From positions 1,116,001-1,180,000 of the forward strand of contig JAHNUO010000013.1 in NCBI GenBank assembly GCA_019787685.1: a DNA stretch of 64,000 nucleotides. Direction: 5' to 3'. This DNA is from Chiua virens. Taxonomy: Eukaryota > Basidiomycota > Agaricomycetes > Boletales > Boletaceae. Each line of letters begins with the position of its first letter. The stretch's first letter is position 1. The translations under genes and the position numbers were made by a program. Below are positions 25,967 through 36,521 of the stretch, in pieces. The notes under the pieces are model-generated. The model saw nothing but the letters and a program-made list of their open reading frames with translations. It ran no database searches and was not told the DNA's origin.

Positions 25967-27890
25967 AGTTGTGGATGACTTCCAAGCGTTGGCTCGCCAA
26001 GCCAAACCATGACTTGTGTCCGGTGCGACCACGAGCTGGCAAATCCGGATTTTTGTTTGTACGTCCGTGGTCTGCGAACCATCTCATCCTAGGATTCCTA
26101 CATGAGCCAGCATGTACCGCGCGTGTCGGCGCGTGACTAGACCGATTGACGATTGACGTCGACAGGTATGCATGGACTGTATTTTGAAGAACACACGCGC
26201 ACGTCGATGTTCCGTGCTGCCGCCCATGTGGGGAAAGATAAGGTGGTGTAAGAACCACATCGTACGACGCGTCCTTGGTACCCTTGGCGAAGGCGCCCAA
26301 TCGACCCAAGCCACCCCCGTCACCTGACCTGGAGAATCTTCCTCCCCCGCGCGCGACAAGAGAGGTGTGCCAAGGTCGAAGACGCCAAGTGTTAGATATC
26401 CAGTGTTACTTCAAGCGACGTTCGCGGATCACGGTGGACGAACGTCGGCCCGGTTGTGCGTCCGTGCGGCGTTGCAGCGCGTTTCTACCCATCGCGGCAC
26501 GTGTGTTTCCTTCTTCCCTCCCTTGTGCTCATTGATGTTCGCTGGCTTGCCTTGGCACGTCTCGTTCCTTCGTTATGAGACGTGCAGGTCTGCGTCCACT
26601 TTGCCATTAGTTTCCTTCACGGAAAGGGGTCGATCCTTCTTTCCGGTAATGTCCGAGGATTTTTCTGCAGCCCGGCGCGTTGAGCGCGATGTCGGCACGG
26701 AGATCGACGGCGAAAGTGGGACCGACATAGCCTATCAAGATTCTTCGTCGTGTATTCACAATGTATGGTGTATCGGTTCAACGTTCCCCCATAGAGCAGC
26801 CGACAGCCACGGAATGAACAGCCCATCAAACACAAATGTATCGCATTACGTGCACGGAGGACAAGTCAAGGTGATGTACCGTGCGCCCAAGAAAAAAAAA
26901 AGGATACATACATACCAAGTATCGGCGGCGATCAGACTTTCATGAAAGCGTCTATCATCCCTTGCATGTCTGTTCCACAGAGTGATCAGCCGATCCGTAA
27001 CTCGCAGAAACACGGCATACCTTGGCACGACTGCGCGACCAGCCGAATACCCTCTCTTTGACCCTCTTCGAGGTTCTGAACGTGCTCGACTGCTTCCTGG
27101 TGTTTCTTGACCGATATGGCCTGCAGCCAGAAGTCGGAAACGAAAAACAATAACAGCGAAAGGTCACCCAGAGAATGGGTCACGAACCAAGAGGATTTTC
27201 TGCTTTTCAGCAATCTGGACAAGCACCTCACGTTTCCTGTCCTCGATCGCGGTGTATCGCGATAAAAAGTCTTGATAGATGTCGTCCCTAGCTTATGGTA
27301 TCTCCAGCATTACCATGCATGTATGCGCTTTGGCTTACATTTGACCCATGATCTCGTCGAGTTCGTCCCTTTTTCGGTTCATCTGAGAGAGATGGGGTTG
27401 GGTGAACAACTGCATGGGGCAGAGAAGGAGCGCACGAACGAGGTCATCCAGTTCGGCTTGTGCACTTTTCAAAAACCGTCTCTCTTTTTCCTGTTTCTGT
27501 TTCTGCCATGATACTTTGTGCAGGGTGTATGCGTGACAAGAACCACGGGCGCGATCGGACATACGTACCCTTGAACTCTGCAACAGCTTTCGCGTATAGC
27601 CTGTATGAATCGGTCCATTGATGGGATCAGTACCGCGCGTCGTGCACAGCCTGCTCCGGTGACTTGATACGGCACGTACTCTAGTTCCCGGTCGTCGCTG
27701 TCGGGTGCTTTGCTGTATTGTGACAAGACTTCGTCTTCGTCATCATCTAATTGGCTGATTGTACGAGTAGCTTTTTGTGGCATATCTGATACGTAAGTGG
27801 TTAAGAAAAGAAACGTGATGCAAATCTTGGACGCGACCGCACAGACGCGATCACGTGGTAACACAATCAATCGGCGCAACAAAGACAAGT
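25967..27890. repeat. Duplicated segment, copy A
   Basis: The same order of sequence blocks recurs at 33529-35010 in the same orientation. Examples are TCGCCAAGCC (26000 / 33560), GACACGCAGGTTTGCGTCC-like text (26580 / 33967), a GACTTGTCCTCCGTG block (26855 / 34165) and the exons of the coiled-coil gene. Copy A is longer and its gene is largely open. The two copies flank the secreted-gene tandem pair, 7.5 kb apart. Confidence 0.75.
26932..27783 (-). CDS. Predicted coiled-coil protein of unknown function
   Basis: It starts MPQKATRTISQLDDDEDEVL and has about six exons with GT-AG introns. The later exons encode a charged helical protein: KERRFLKSAQAELDDLVRAL, QMNRKRDELDEIMGQM, DDIYQDFLSRYTAIEDRKRE, VLVQIAEKQKILL and KKHQEAVEHVQNLEEGQREG, ending GMIDAFMKV. 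The heptad-like pattern suggests a long coiled coil, but no known family can be named. The splice between the second and third exons (around 27485-27575) leaves the frame one base off, so the exact model is unresolved. Splice sites of the last two introns are also present in the decayed copy at 34.2-34.9 kb, which supports the gene structure. Low GC contrast with neighbours and no homologue recognised. Confidence 0.55.
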
Positions 27891-29853
27891 GACGTCCTCG
27901 ACGACTCCTCGGTGGTCCGGTGATGTATGTATATGAACGTTTGAACCTTCAACATCAATTTTTTGCCGGAATGTTAGATGCTTCGCAGCTGTTCAACCCA
28001 ACGACAGCATTTACTATGTATGTACGTTGTATTTCCCAAACCAGGATCCGAAGTTATTGAAGCAACCCTACGACAGCCATTGGTTGTAAATCCTCCGACG
28101 CAATGTAGTTTTTAGGCACCAATTCCACAAACAATATGACTATCCGTTTTGTTACGGATAACAGACACTCCAGACTGGGCCAGCGGTTCCTTCAAGTTCA
28201 TTGGTGAGGAATTTACCTAAGGGAAGGACCTGAACAAGTGTTGATAGTAGTCACATCGACTGGCATCTTCACCAGTGTGCCGAGCTTGCGCACGCACTGG
28301 CACGGTGATTTCTTTGTGTCTCAAATTCAAATGTCAAATGTTCAGTAGTACTTTCAACATGTACTGATAGACGAGTGCGCCTCTCGAACAGATCACACAC
28401 CGGGACCCTTCCCATCTGATCAGTGCTAGCGATGGCTCGTCAGGCCAAAATTCGTCCTACGGACAAGGTCCCGGAGGTCTGAATGGAAATCGGACGGTCT
28501 ACATTCTCGAAAAAGCCAAACGTGCAAATATTATGGATGAACGTCGATGAACCCTTGAATGGTGGCAGAAGTTACAACTTGAAAGCGTGTTCGGGGAAAC
28601 TTGTGCGTGTCAGCATCGATCGTTCCTCAGCGAAATTTGACCCATCCCACGTTTTCGTCGGCCCTCAAATTCATACTCTGCCTGCTGTCATGACCATTGT
28701 CCTGTCGCCGTCCTCATATTCCTGCGCGAGTTCGAGCTTCAATTGCTTGCTCAACCTGTGGTCGAGGTTGTCTGCAGACATCTAACTCTATTCTAAAGTA
28801 AACTCGCTCATACATGTTGAGAAGAGTAACCGCTGCCACTGCCGGTCGATTGCACACGTGCCGAGCTGCTCTACCTTAGGGGCTGATCCACACCGATAAT
28901 GGGCTGAGGGTTTTTTATTGGTGATTTACTGCAGGAGGCAAATTTGCAGGAGATTCCGCCTGTAATACTGGATCGCCAAGTGTTTACCTCTCTTATTAGA
29001 CAGCCGACAACGTCACGGTACTATAGGTTCAGTTCCGCGCTAAACGACGTGCGGGGCGTTGTTGTCGCCCCATCTGCATGGTTCAGGCACCATCGGAAGC
29101 AACCAGTCACCGAGTAGTGGCGCTGACTCGGAGCTCTGCTGGATCTGATGACGATCAAACCACGGGTCTTTCCAAGCTCAATCCGAGGTATCATGAATTG
29201 AATTGGGCCCAGCTAGGATTCGTGTGGCGCTCTCCATGTCTTGCTGAGATAAGTCTTTCCGTGCTACCTCGGCAAGTAGGGAGAGCATGTTGCTAAGAAA
29301 GAAGTTTTGGGACACCTACAGCTATGCGTGTACATCCAACAAAATCCTACTCATATCACACTCCCCAGAAATCTTAGCACCGGCGGATGCCAGTGGGTGT
29401 ATCTCACACGGATGCCTTACCTCCCTGATTTTTTTCAAGTGTATTTTCGACGCCAAGCCTACTTCAGCAGTATCGATTGATCAGTGAGCACTTATACATA
29501 GTATAATTATTAGTACAATTCATCTCAGGCTGGCTCGCGAGACCATCATCCACACCACTGCTACGACTCAAGAACGAGACTATGCGTACTCAGAGGCGAA
29601 CACAATAATGATCCTGAAAATACGATGTCACACAGGTCAGCGCAATCAGATCTGCATCTTGCATACCACCAGTTTGCCGTATGAAACAACAGCCTTGGGA
29701 GGCGAATCGTGCAGGCTTCGCTTCCAACAACGATAATGCTCGTCTGATCCGAAGCACTATCTCCCACTTATCTTTCGATGCTTTCAAACTCAAACGAGGG
29801 ATAAATCCTTGGGAATATGTGGCGCTTTTTCCTGTCTCAAATTCAAGATACGT
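27891..29853. other. Intergenic, accessory-type stretch
   Basis: Nearly 2 kb without a convincing gene. A 100-codon frame at 28483-28785 and a 76-codon frame at 29681-29911 show no family features. A 60 bp block at 29537-29596 recurs at 31012-31078 (see repeats). Confidence 0.4.
29537..29596. repeat. Short direct repeat, copy 1 (partner 31012-31078)
   Basis: The block reading GCGAGACCATCATCCACACC and continuing through CTCAAGAACGAGACT to CTCAGAG recurs with few changes at 31012-31078. It appears to belong to the same duplication unit as the secreted genes that follow each copy. Confidence 0.7.
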
Positions 29854-29985
29854 CTGTCCGTTGTATCTCCGAGTCGGCAAGTTGCCCGTGACTGAGTTGA
29901 TCGCCTACTAGGGGCAGCATGCTGCTGAGTAGAAGGACTGCTTGGTTGAAATCGTCCATGGATCATCGTTTACACTCCGGCGAGC

Positions 29986-29993
29986 TATAAATA
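29986..29993 (+). promoter_or_regulatory. TATA box of secreted gene 1
   Basis: TATAAATA lies 71 bp before the ATG and is identically placed in copy 2 (32294-32301). A related TATAAA is kept in the decayed third copy near 47209. Confidence 0.65.
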
Positions 29994-30063
29994 CGTACGT
30001 TTTCCTTCCGTGCTTTCGGGAGCTTCAATCCTCTTTGAACATTTCCGAGTCAATAATTCTTCC

Positions 30064-30620
30064 ATGATATCCTATTTCATTTTCTTCCTGGCACTCTTGG
30101 CCACAGTGCCACTTCAGGTCCAGTCTGAGGCTTCGATTGTTGTAGCCGAAATTGACTACCCCGACCACACGAGTACTAAATTACAAGTGAACGGTATGGC
30201 TCATGCCTCATGGTATTATGTCGACGCGTTCTTGTATGGCCCACTTCCTCAGACTCCTTTACAGGCGCATCACCTATGAACCATTGAGGTATCAATGCGG
30301 TACACTGGTGATCGGGTGGAACAGCAAGGACAAGGGGGACCCCACACTCTATAGTACGTTTCTCACTTCAGGTCACTCCGTATTGCTATTGACCAAGCTC
30401 GTAGAGCGATTTTTGACTAACGCTTGTGTTAGCTGGAAGGCGGTGTTGTTTCGAATCCCCAGCGATTTAATCTTTCCCTACGAGTACAAAATAGGCCGTG
30501 AGTCTGTGACCACTCGAGCGTTGTGACCCTACCTGACTTTCCTTACAAGTCGAGTTTAATGGGAAACATAACGCGACCGATGCTTGGAGTGAAACATTCC
30601 AAATTACACAACGTGCTTGA
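30064..30620 (+). CDS. Small secreted protein, Kre9/Knh1-like fold candidate, copy 1
   Basis: Four exons (30064-30212, 30265-30353, 30405-30497, 30550-30620) give 133 residues with all frames intact. The signal peptide is MISYFIFFLALLATVPLQVQ. The mature protein has EIDYPDHTSTKLQVNG, then WRITYEPLRYQCGTLVIGW, a VLFRIPSDLIFPYEYKIG segment and a closing FNGKHNATDAWSETFQIT. The strand-rich layout with a final IPSDL...Y.Y.I....N..WS..F.I pattern resembles the N-terminal Ig-like domain of Kre9/Knh1 wall proteins. That assignment is inference from pattern only. There is no GPI signal, so the protein is probably free in the apoplast or wall. A tandem paralogue lies 1.75 kb downstream. Confidence 0.7.
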
Positions 30621-31011
30621 GTGAGTGGGGGTGGCGGCCCGTCCAATAGACTACATACTATGTGCGACTTCGGAACATCCCTTGTTTTCTTGTAGATATT
30701 TCGACGTGCTACTGTGTTACATCATGTATGTATATAAATATTGTGTTTTCATCGCTCAGCTTCATGTTGTATATATCTACCCTCCGAGTCAGATTGTCTG
30801 TCGATACTAGCAAATCTACGTATTATGTCACCAGGCCGCATCATTCTGGACACATACTTTGCTCTGAGGTTGGTGTTGATGACCTACAAGCCAAGGTGGT
30901 CGGTTTTTGTCGCTGTCTTGAGAACAATAGTCATCGATCGTTGAGTCATAATTGGTCAGGGGAGTGGCCAGAAGGGTAGCCACCCAGCGCTGGTGCTTCC
31001 CCCTTGCACAG

Positions 31012-31078
31012 CAGCGAGACCATCACCCACACCACTGCTGCGACTCAAGAATGAGACTGTGCATACTCAGAGTGCCAA
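31012..31078. repeat. Short direct repeat, copy 2
   Basis: Second copy of the 29537-29596 block, lying just after the 3' flank of secreted gene 1 and before the minisatellite. Confidence 0.7.
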
Positions 31079-31134
31079 TCAGCAATTTAGCAAAAGTCTT
31101 ATAAGCACAGCAAGCTGAATTAGGCTCCGAGCTT

Positions 31135-32090
31135 TGTTAGAGCAAAATATTGGTATGCGGCCGACACTACCATCACGATGTGCACGACAACAACAACGCC
31201 CGGGCCGATGCACACAACGCAACGACGATACCCCTTCCTACACCTCACCGTCCCCTGCTCTTGTGCCGCTACTAAGTAGGTCGCAACGAGACGACATCGA
31301 CATCGACGTACATGATGGCATCGTGAGTCTGCTCTCCTATACCTACACCTCACCTGATGACAACAATTTAATGACAAACAGACACACAAACGATGAGGAC
31401 GACACAATGCAACAACAATGCGACGCGTTGTCGCGTCGTCCTTCAGAGCTTCACCCCTGGGCCGGCCGTCCTATACTTCGCCCTCCACACCTTGCCCCCC
31501 CTCCCTACACGTCACCCCACCCTTTGTGCCACCCGAACACGACGACGACGTCACAACGTGCCGCGACGATGCAGCATATTGTCACATCGTCGCCGTGCTG
31601 CACATTGTCATATTGTCGACACGCGTTCACCGCCCTACACCTCGCCCTCTTGCCCCCTCGCTGGCCTCACCCCACCATTTGTCCCTTCATGCCACCAGTT
31701 TGCATGAGACACGACGCGACACGACAACGATGCGAAACGTTGTCACATCATCCACGTGTCGTGTTCGTCTCGTCTCTCCCTCCGTCTCCACCTCTCCTTT
31801 TGTGCTACCCTATCACCAGTTCGTGATGACAATGCGATGTGACACATTGTCGCATCAGTCTGTCTTCCACTGGCATGGGTTGAGTAGGTACGGGTTTGGA
31901 CAGGGACTGACGTTACATTTCATTTATTTTACTATTCTACAACAATATACAACTCTTATTCCTGCCTGTAGTGATCACATCGTTAGTCAAGTGGAGGGTA
32001 GGACACGTTATCAAGCTTTTCCATCTTGTTGTGCTTGGCTGAACTACGGCAAGACGCGACAACTTAGTGGAGTAAGTTGACACAAGCGTC
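31135..32090. repeat. Degenerate minisatellite with palindromic motifs
   Basis: C-rich text such as CTACACCTCACC recurs every 110-160 bp. Each is followed by a motif of the type GCGAC-N5-GTCGC (31420-31434 is a perfect short palindrome) or GACAATG-N10-CATTGTC (31828-31851). Variants sit near 31290, 31425, 31575, 31735 and 31840. Open frames through it (for example 31134-31826) are by-products of the bias. It separates the two secreted-gene units. Confidence 0.6.
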
Positions 32091-32293
32091 GTTTAAGTAA
32101 GACGCCGTAAGGCTTTTGTTAAAATCCTGATTATGATGGGCCGCCGCCTCAAAGTCGCCGCCCGCCCCTGTCCGTTGTATCTCGGCAAGTTGCCCGTGAC
32201 TGAGCTGATCGCCTACTAGGGGCAGCATACTGCTGAGCAGAAAGACTGCTTGGTTGAAGTCGTCCATGGATCATCGTTTACACTCCGGCGAGC

Positions 32294-32301
32294 TATAAAT
32301 A
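32294..32301 (+). promoter_or_regulatory. TATA box of secreted gene 2
   Basis: TATAAATA lies 70 bp before the ATG, inside a block almost identical to the copy 1 promoter. Confidence 0.65.
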
Positions 32302-32370
32302 CGTACGTTTTCCTTCCGTGTTTTGGCAGCTTCAATCCTCTTTGAACATTTCCGAGTCAATCCTTCTTCC

Positions 32371-32930
32371 ATGATATCCTATTTCAAGTTCATTTTCTTC
32401 CTGGCACTCTTGGCCACAATGCCACTTCGGGTCCGGTCTGGGGCTCCGATTGTTGTAGCCGAGATTGACTCCCCCGACCGCACGGATACTAAATTCCTAG
32501 TGGACGGTAACATTGTCTCATGGTATGTCGACGCGTTCTTGTATGGCCCACTTCCTCAGACTCCTTTACAGGCGCATCACCTATGAACCATTGAAGTATC
32601 TATGTGGTACACTCGTGATTGGGTGGAAAAGCAAGAACAAAGATGACCCCACATTCTATAGTACGTTTCTCACTTCAGGTCACTCAGTATTGCTACTGAC
32701 CAAGCTCGTAGAGCGATTTTTGACTGACGCTTGTGTTAACTGGAAGACGATGTCGTTTCGAATCCCCGACGATTTAATCTTTCCCTACGAGTACAAAATA
32801 GGCCGTGAGTCTGTGACCACTCGAGCGCTGCGACCCTACCTGATTTTCCTTACAAGTCGAGTTTAATGGGGAAGAGAACGCGGCCGATGCTTGGAGTGAA
32901 ACATTCAAAATTACACAAATGGTTGAGTGA
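32371..32930 (+). CDS. Small secreted protein, Kre9/Knh1-like fold candidate, copy 2
   Basis: Exons 32371-32522, 32572-32660, 32712-32804 and 32857-32930 give 135 residues. All four introns and exon phases match copy 1, and every frame is open, so both copies are probably expressed. The signal peptide is MISYFKFIFFLALLATMPLR. Differences from copy 1 are scattered amino-acid changes in the mature part (for example DSPDRTDTKFLVDGNIVSW, YLCGTLVIGWKSKNKDD, FNGEENAADAWSETFKIT), with a changed C-terminus (QMVE instead of QRA). Function unknown; a secreted, rapidly diversifying tandem pair fits an effector, wall or interaction role, which is speculation. Confidence 0.7.
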
Positions 32931-33528
32931 GTGGGGGCGGCGGCCCGCCCTTGAACAATGGACTACATATGTACGACTTCGGAATATCCCTTGTTTCCTT
33001 GTAACTATTTCGACGTGCTACGGTATTACATTTGTATTTATGTAAATATTGAATTTTCATCCCGTGCTGCACGCTCAGCTTCATGTTATATATATCTGCC
33101 CTCAGACTGTCTGTTGATACTACCAAGTCTGCGTATTGTCATCATCATTCTGGACACTTACTTTGCTCTGAAGTCGCTGTTAATGACGTACAGGCCAAGG
33201 TGTCCGGTCTTTCTCGCTGTCTTGAGAACAATGTCATCGTTGAGTCATTGGTCTGATCCTCCACCTTTGCACAGTACATATCTATGAGCACATCCTTTCC
33301 GTATCTTCCTCTTCCTCGCTGCAAACTACTACAGCATGACACACCGAGTCCTTTGAACGGTCGAACGTAGCTTCTCGCGCTCCTCAATTGGCGCTCTCTC
33401 TCGTTCTACTTGGTGTATTTTCTACATCTGCACGCTTCTGGTGCGCATCGGACCCCCTTGATCCAACCAAGTTTGAAGAAGTCTACCCCGGTTACAGTGG
33501 TGGGTCAAGGAAAATGTATACGGGTGAC

Positions 33529-35010
33529 GGTTGTCGATGACGTCCAAGCATCAACTCGCCAAGCCTACCCAGAGGTATAACGCGTGACTGGTCCCGGTGC
33601 CTGAGATGACCTGGCGAATATGAATCCTTGTCCATGTGACCGTCGTCAGCGAACCGTTTCATCTTACACGACAGGCATGCGTCCCGCGTGTCGACGCGTA
33701 TCTGGACTTGTCTTTTTTTAAAATTCTTTGAAATGCCCACGTTGCTGCCGTTCATGCGAGGAAATGAGATCACGTCGTATGACGCCTCATGACCTGAAGA
33801 TGATCCCGCGTGACAAGAAAGGTGTGTGCCAAGGACGAAGATGGGCCAAGCGGTTCGACAGCCAGACTCTAGTCTCACGTTCGTGGTTCGCCGCGGACAA
33901 ACATTGGTCCGGATGTGCATCTGTGGGGTGTGGGGTATGCGTATTTCCATTTCCTCCTTCATGAGACACGCAGGTTTGCGTCCACCTTGCCATTGGTGTC
34001 CGTCACAGAAAAGAGACGATCCTTTTTTTCTGGTGATATCGATGTACGATCTGAAGATTGGTGCTCGAAAAATGGCTTAAAGATTTTATTTCTTGTGAGG
34101 GTTGTCGGTTCAACGTTGGCCCAGTGGCGCCGACAGCCGATCAAACGAGACCTTAGCCTTCGGGTCCACGGAGGACAAGTCATGCATAAACAACGAAGTC
34201 CATACCACATACGTCATGGTGTGTCTGCAACCGTCCACGAGGTTATCAGCCGATCCTCGCCTGCAGAAATATGGGAATACCTTGACACGTCTGCGCGACC
34301 ACCCGGATACCCTCTTCGAGGTGCTGAGCGAGCTCGGCCGCGCCCTGGTGTTTCTTTGATCGCGCACACAATGACAGCGAACTATCGTTCAGCAAATCAG
34401 CCACGAACCACTGGCGAGTGCATTTTCTGCTTGTCGGCAATCTGGACGAGCACCTCGCGTGTCCTGTCCTCGCGAGCGCGGCGTAGCAGGCCAAAACGTC
34501 TTGACAGACATCCTCCCTGACATACCCGTCCGCGTATACCAGCGCATATTACGCGCGTTGCCTTACGTGTGACCGGTCGACCCATGATCGATGGGTCTCC
34601 CAAGTTCACCCATCATTCGGTTCACCTGAGACGGCCGAATGAGCGACTGTACGAGGCAGAAACGAGGCAGGTCATTCAACAGCTTGGCTTGTGCACTTTT
34701 CAAACATAGTCTCTGTTTCTGCGATGACACTGTACGCGAGGTATGCGTGACGAGAACCGCAAGCGCGGTCGGACGTACCCTTGAGCTTTGCAACCATAGC
34801 CTGTATGAAGCGATGCATGTGATCAGCGGCCCGTCGGGTCCAACCCTGGCCCGGTGATTTGATACGGCACGTACTCTAAATTCGGCCGTTACTGTATTGC
34901 AACAAGGCCTCGGACGCGCAGCTTTCCATGGCATACTTATCCGACGCGTCGTGAAGAAGAACACGCAATGCCATCAGGTGGTAGCATGATCATCCGGCGC
35001 AACGAACACG
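33529..35010. repeat. Duplicated segment, copy B (partner 25967-27890)
   Basis: Shorter, more degraded copy of the segment at 25967-27890 in the same orientation. Block order is kept but many internal deletions have accumulated. It ends against the proline-rich gene at 34974-36411. Confidence 0.7.
34230..34934 (-). pseudogene. Decayed copy of the coiled-coil gene
   Basis: The start region (ATGCC, then GGAAAGCTGCGCGTCC) aligns with the copy A start but lacks about 20 and 11 bases in the first exon. Later exons keep fragments such as CTGAAAAGTGCACAAGCC-like text and KKHQGAAELAQHLEEG but in shifting frames, and the segment matching the second exon is shortened. No continuous reading frame can be assembled, so it reads as a broken paralogue of 26932-27783. 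Confidence 0.65.
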
Positions 35011-36411
35011 AATCGCGACACGACGAGCAACGTATGCGGCGGTGTCAACGCATCGAGCGCCCGAAACATGTCCAACAACCGTGCTCCTTCCTCGGCGCCC
35101 ACTACACCTACCTTCTGCCACGGCAACCACGCCATCGCGGTATTTCCCTCCTGGAACAGATCGACGCTGCTCACCGCAGACCGCTCGCCCTGCGTGGATG
35201 CAAAATGAAACAGCACGACGTACGTGCCGAGCGTGAGATCGCCGCTCGTCAGTGGATGGCGTCGTGTGAGGCGGCAGAGCGCGAGCCCCGAACGGGGACT
35301 GGTTGTGAACCGCGGGCGTGCCATTGGTTTGGCCACGTCGAGCACGCGGAGGATGCGCAGCTGCATGTCGGACCCAACCTTGGCCCCTGAGTCCATCTTT
35401 CGTTCCATCTGCCGTTTCCACAGCGCAACGTCTGTTTTGGTGCACGAGATCTGGTGTTGGAAGCGTTCCGCCAAGCCACCCCTAGCAGACGATGCGTCCG
35501 TGTGCGATGTGGTAAGAGACAAGGACGTACCGAACGAACTTGGGGTCTTTGCCACGCGAGCGCTTGTCTGGGCTGACCATCACACCCCGCTGAAGCTCTC
35601 GATCCGTCGCCGACATAAAGTTGTGTCCGTGTTGCTGTAGGAATAATGATAATAGCTCTGCGCCACCCCCTTCTTTGGTCGGATCGGTTGCTTGTGCGAC
35701 GCTCGTGGTAAAGATCGTCTTCATGGGCTTCTTGGGTGATGTAACGCGGTTCTCTGGGACGGGTAGAGGTGGTGGTGGAGCGAGTGGTTTGAGTGGCACG
35801 GACGGTTTCGTTGCTGGCGGGATGGGCACTGGAGGGGGTTTGAGAGTATATCTAGGTTTTTCGGGCGGTGCGGGTGCCGCCGCTTTCAGCGTTGGCTGCA
35901 GGGCGCTCAGACGTGTACCCGCTGGCTTGGTTGACTTGGACGCCTCGACGTCGGTCGTTTGAGGGGGAGGCAAAAACACAGGTGGCTTGAGCACCTTGAG
36001 GGTTTTCTCTGCCTGGTGTGCGGACGCGGGCTTTGACTGTCGGTTGGATGGTTTGCTTGGGCCAGCCTCTGGCTGGTTGGGTACATGAAAGTCCACAGGG
36101 GGCGGCAAAAACACAGGGGGCTTGAGCACCCTGGTTTTCTCTGCCTGGTGTGCAGACGCGGGCTTCAACTGTCGGTTGGACAGTTTGCTCGGGCCGGCCT
36201 CTGGCTGATTGGGTACATGAAAGTCCACGAACGGGTTTCGTGCGTGACTCGAAGAAACGTGTTTCTTTTTGGGTGGGGATGGTGGTGGTACATTGTCGAA
36301 AGCAGAGACAAACTTAGTGATACTCTCTGGCGGCTTGTAGCGCGACGTCGGCTTGGATTTTTGGAATCCATCAGGTCCTTGCAGTCGAGGTTTCTTGGGT
36401 GGACGATCCAT
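34974..36411 (-). CDS. Proline-rich protein of unknown function with internal tandem repeat
   Basis: Two exons joined by a short intron near 35485-35532 give about 460 residues. The N-terminus is basic (MDRPPKKPRLQGPDGFQKSK, nuclear-signal-like). A 44-residue segment beginning VDFHVPNQPEAGPSK and ending LKPPVFLPPP occurs twice in tandem (36225-35965). A long Pro/Lys/Ala linker leads to a conserved-looking globular C-terminus: ELLSLFLQQHGHNFMS, AERFQHQISCTKTDVALWKR, SDMQLRILRVLDVAKPMA, GTYVVLFHFASTQG, SVDLFQEGNTAMAWLPWQ and HTLLVVSRFVFVAPDD. I do not recognise the family. It diverges from the GH3 gene; its 3' end abuts duplicated segment copy B. Confidence 0.65.
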
Positions 36412-36521
36412 GCTGATACTAAGATTCCCACAGGGTCAGCTGAAGTGTTTACGCGTGGTCATGTCATTCACTGCTGGCCATAAATACTCTGGGTAGATAG
36501 CTAGCACTTTTCTTATCCATC
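36412..36521. promoter_or_regulatory. 110 bp bidirectional promoter, proline-rich gene / GH3
   Basis: The two start codons (36411 minus, 36522 plus) are 110 bp apart. A CATAAATA element at about 36479-36486 lies 36-43 bp before the GH3 ATG and could be its TATA box. Confidence 0.5.

Larger units (their letters stand above)
29854..30960 (+). repeat. 1.1 kb direct repeat unit 1 (contains secreted gene 1)
   Basis: Near-identical sequence runs from CTGTCCGTTGTATCT through promoter, gene and 3' flank to TTGAGTCAT. It pairs with 32168-33255 in direct orientation. Similarity continues through introns and 600 bp of non-coding flank, so the duplication is recent. Confidence 0.85.
32168..33255 (+). 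repeat. 1.1 kb direct repeat unit 2 (contains secreted gene 2)
   Basis: Second copy of 29854-30960, with the same promoter, exon-intron layout and 3' flank. Small indels distinguish the two, for example three extra codons in the signal peptide. Confidence 0.85.

Noticed and set aside
28483..28785. 100-codon frame with an RTVYILEKAKRANIMDERR-like stretch in the neighbouring frame
   Set aside because: Broken by stops in all frames and without splice sites; at best an old relic I cannot name.
31134..32080. Overlapping open frames of 220-230 codons in several frames
   Set aside because: They come from a C-rich repetitive array without stop codons; no splice sites, signal peptide or family motif.
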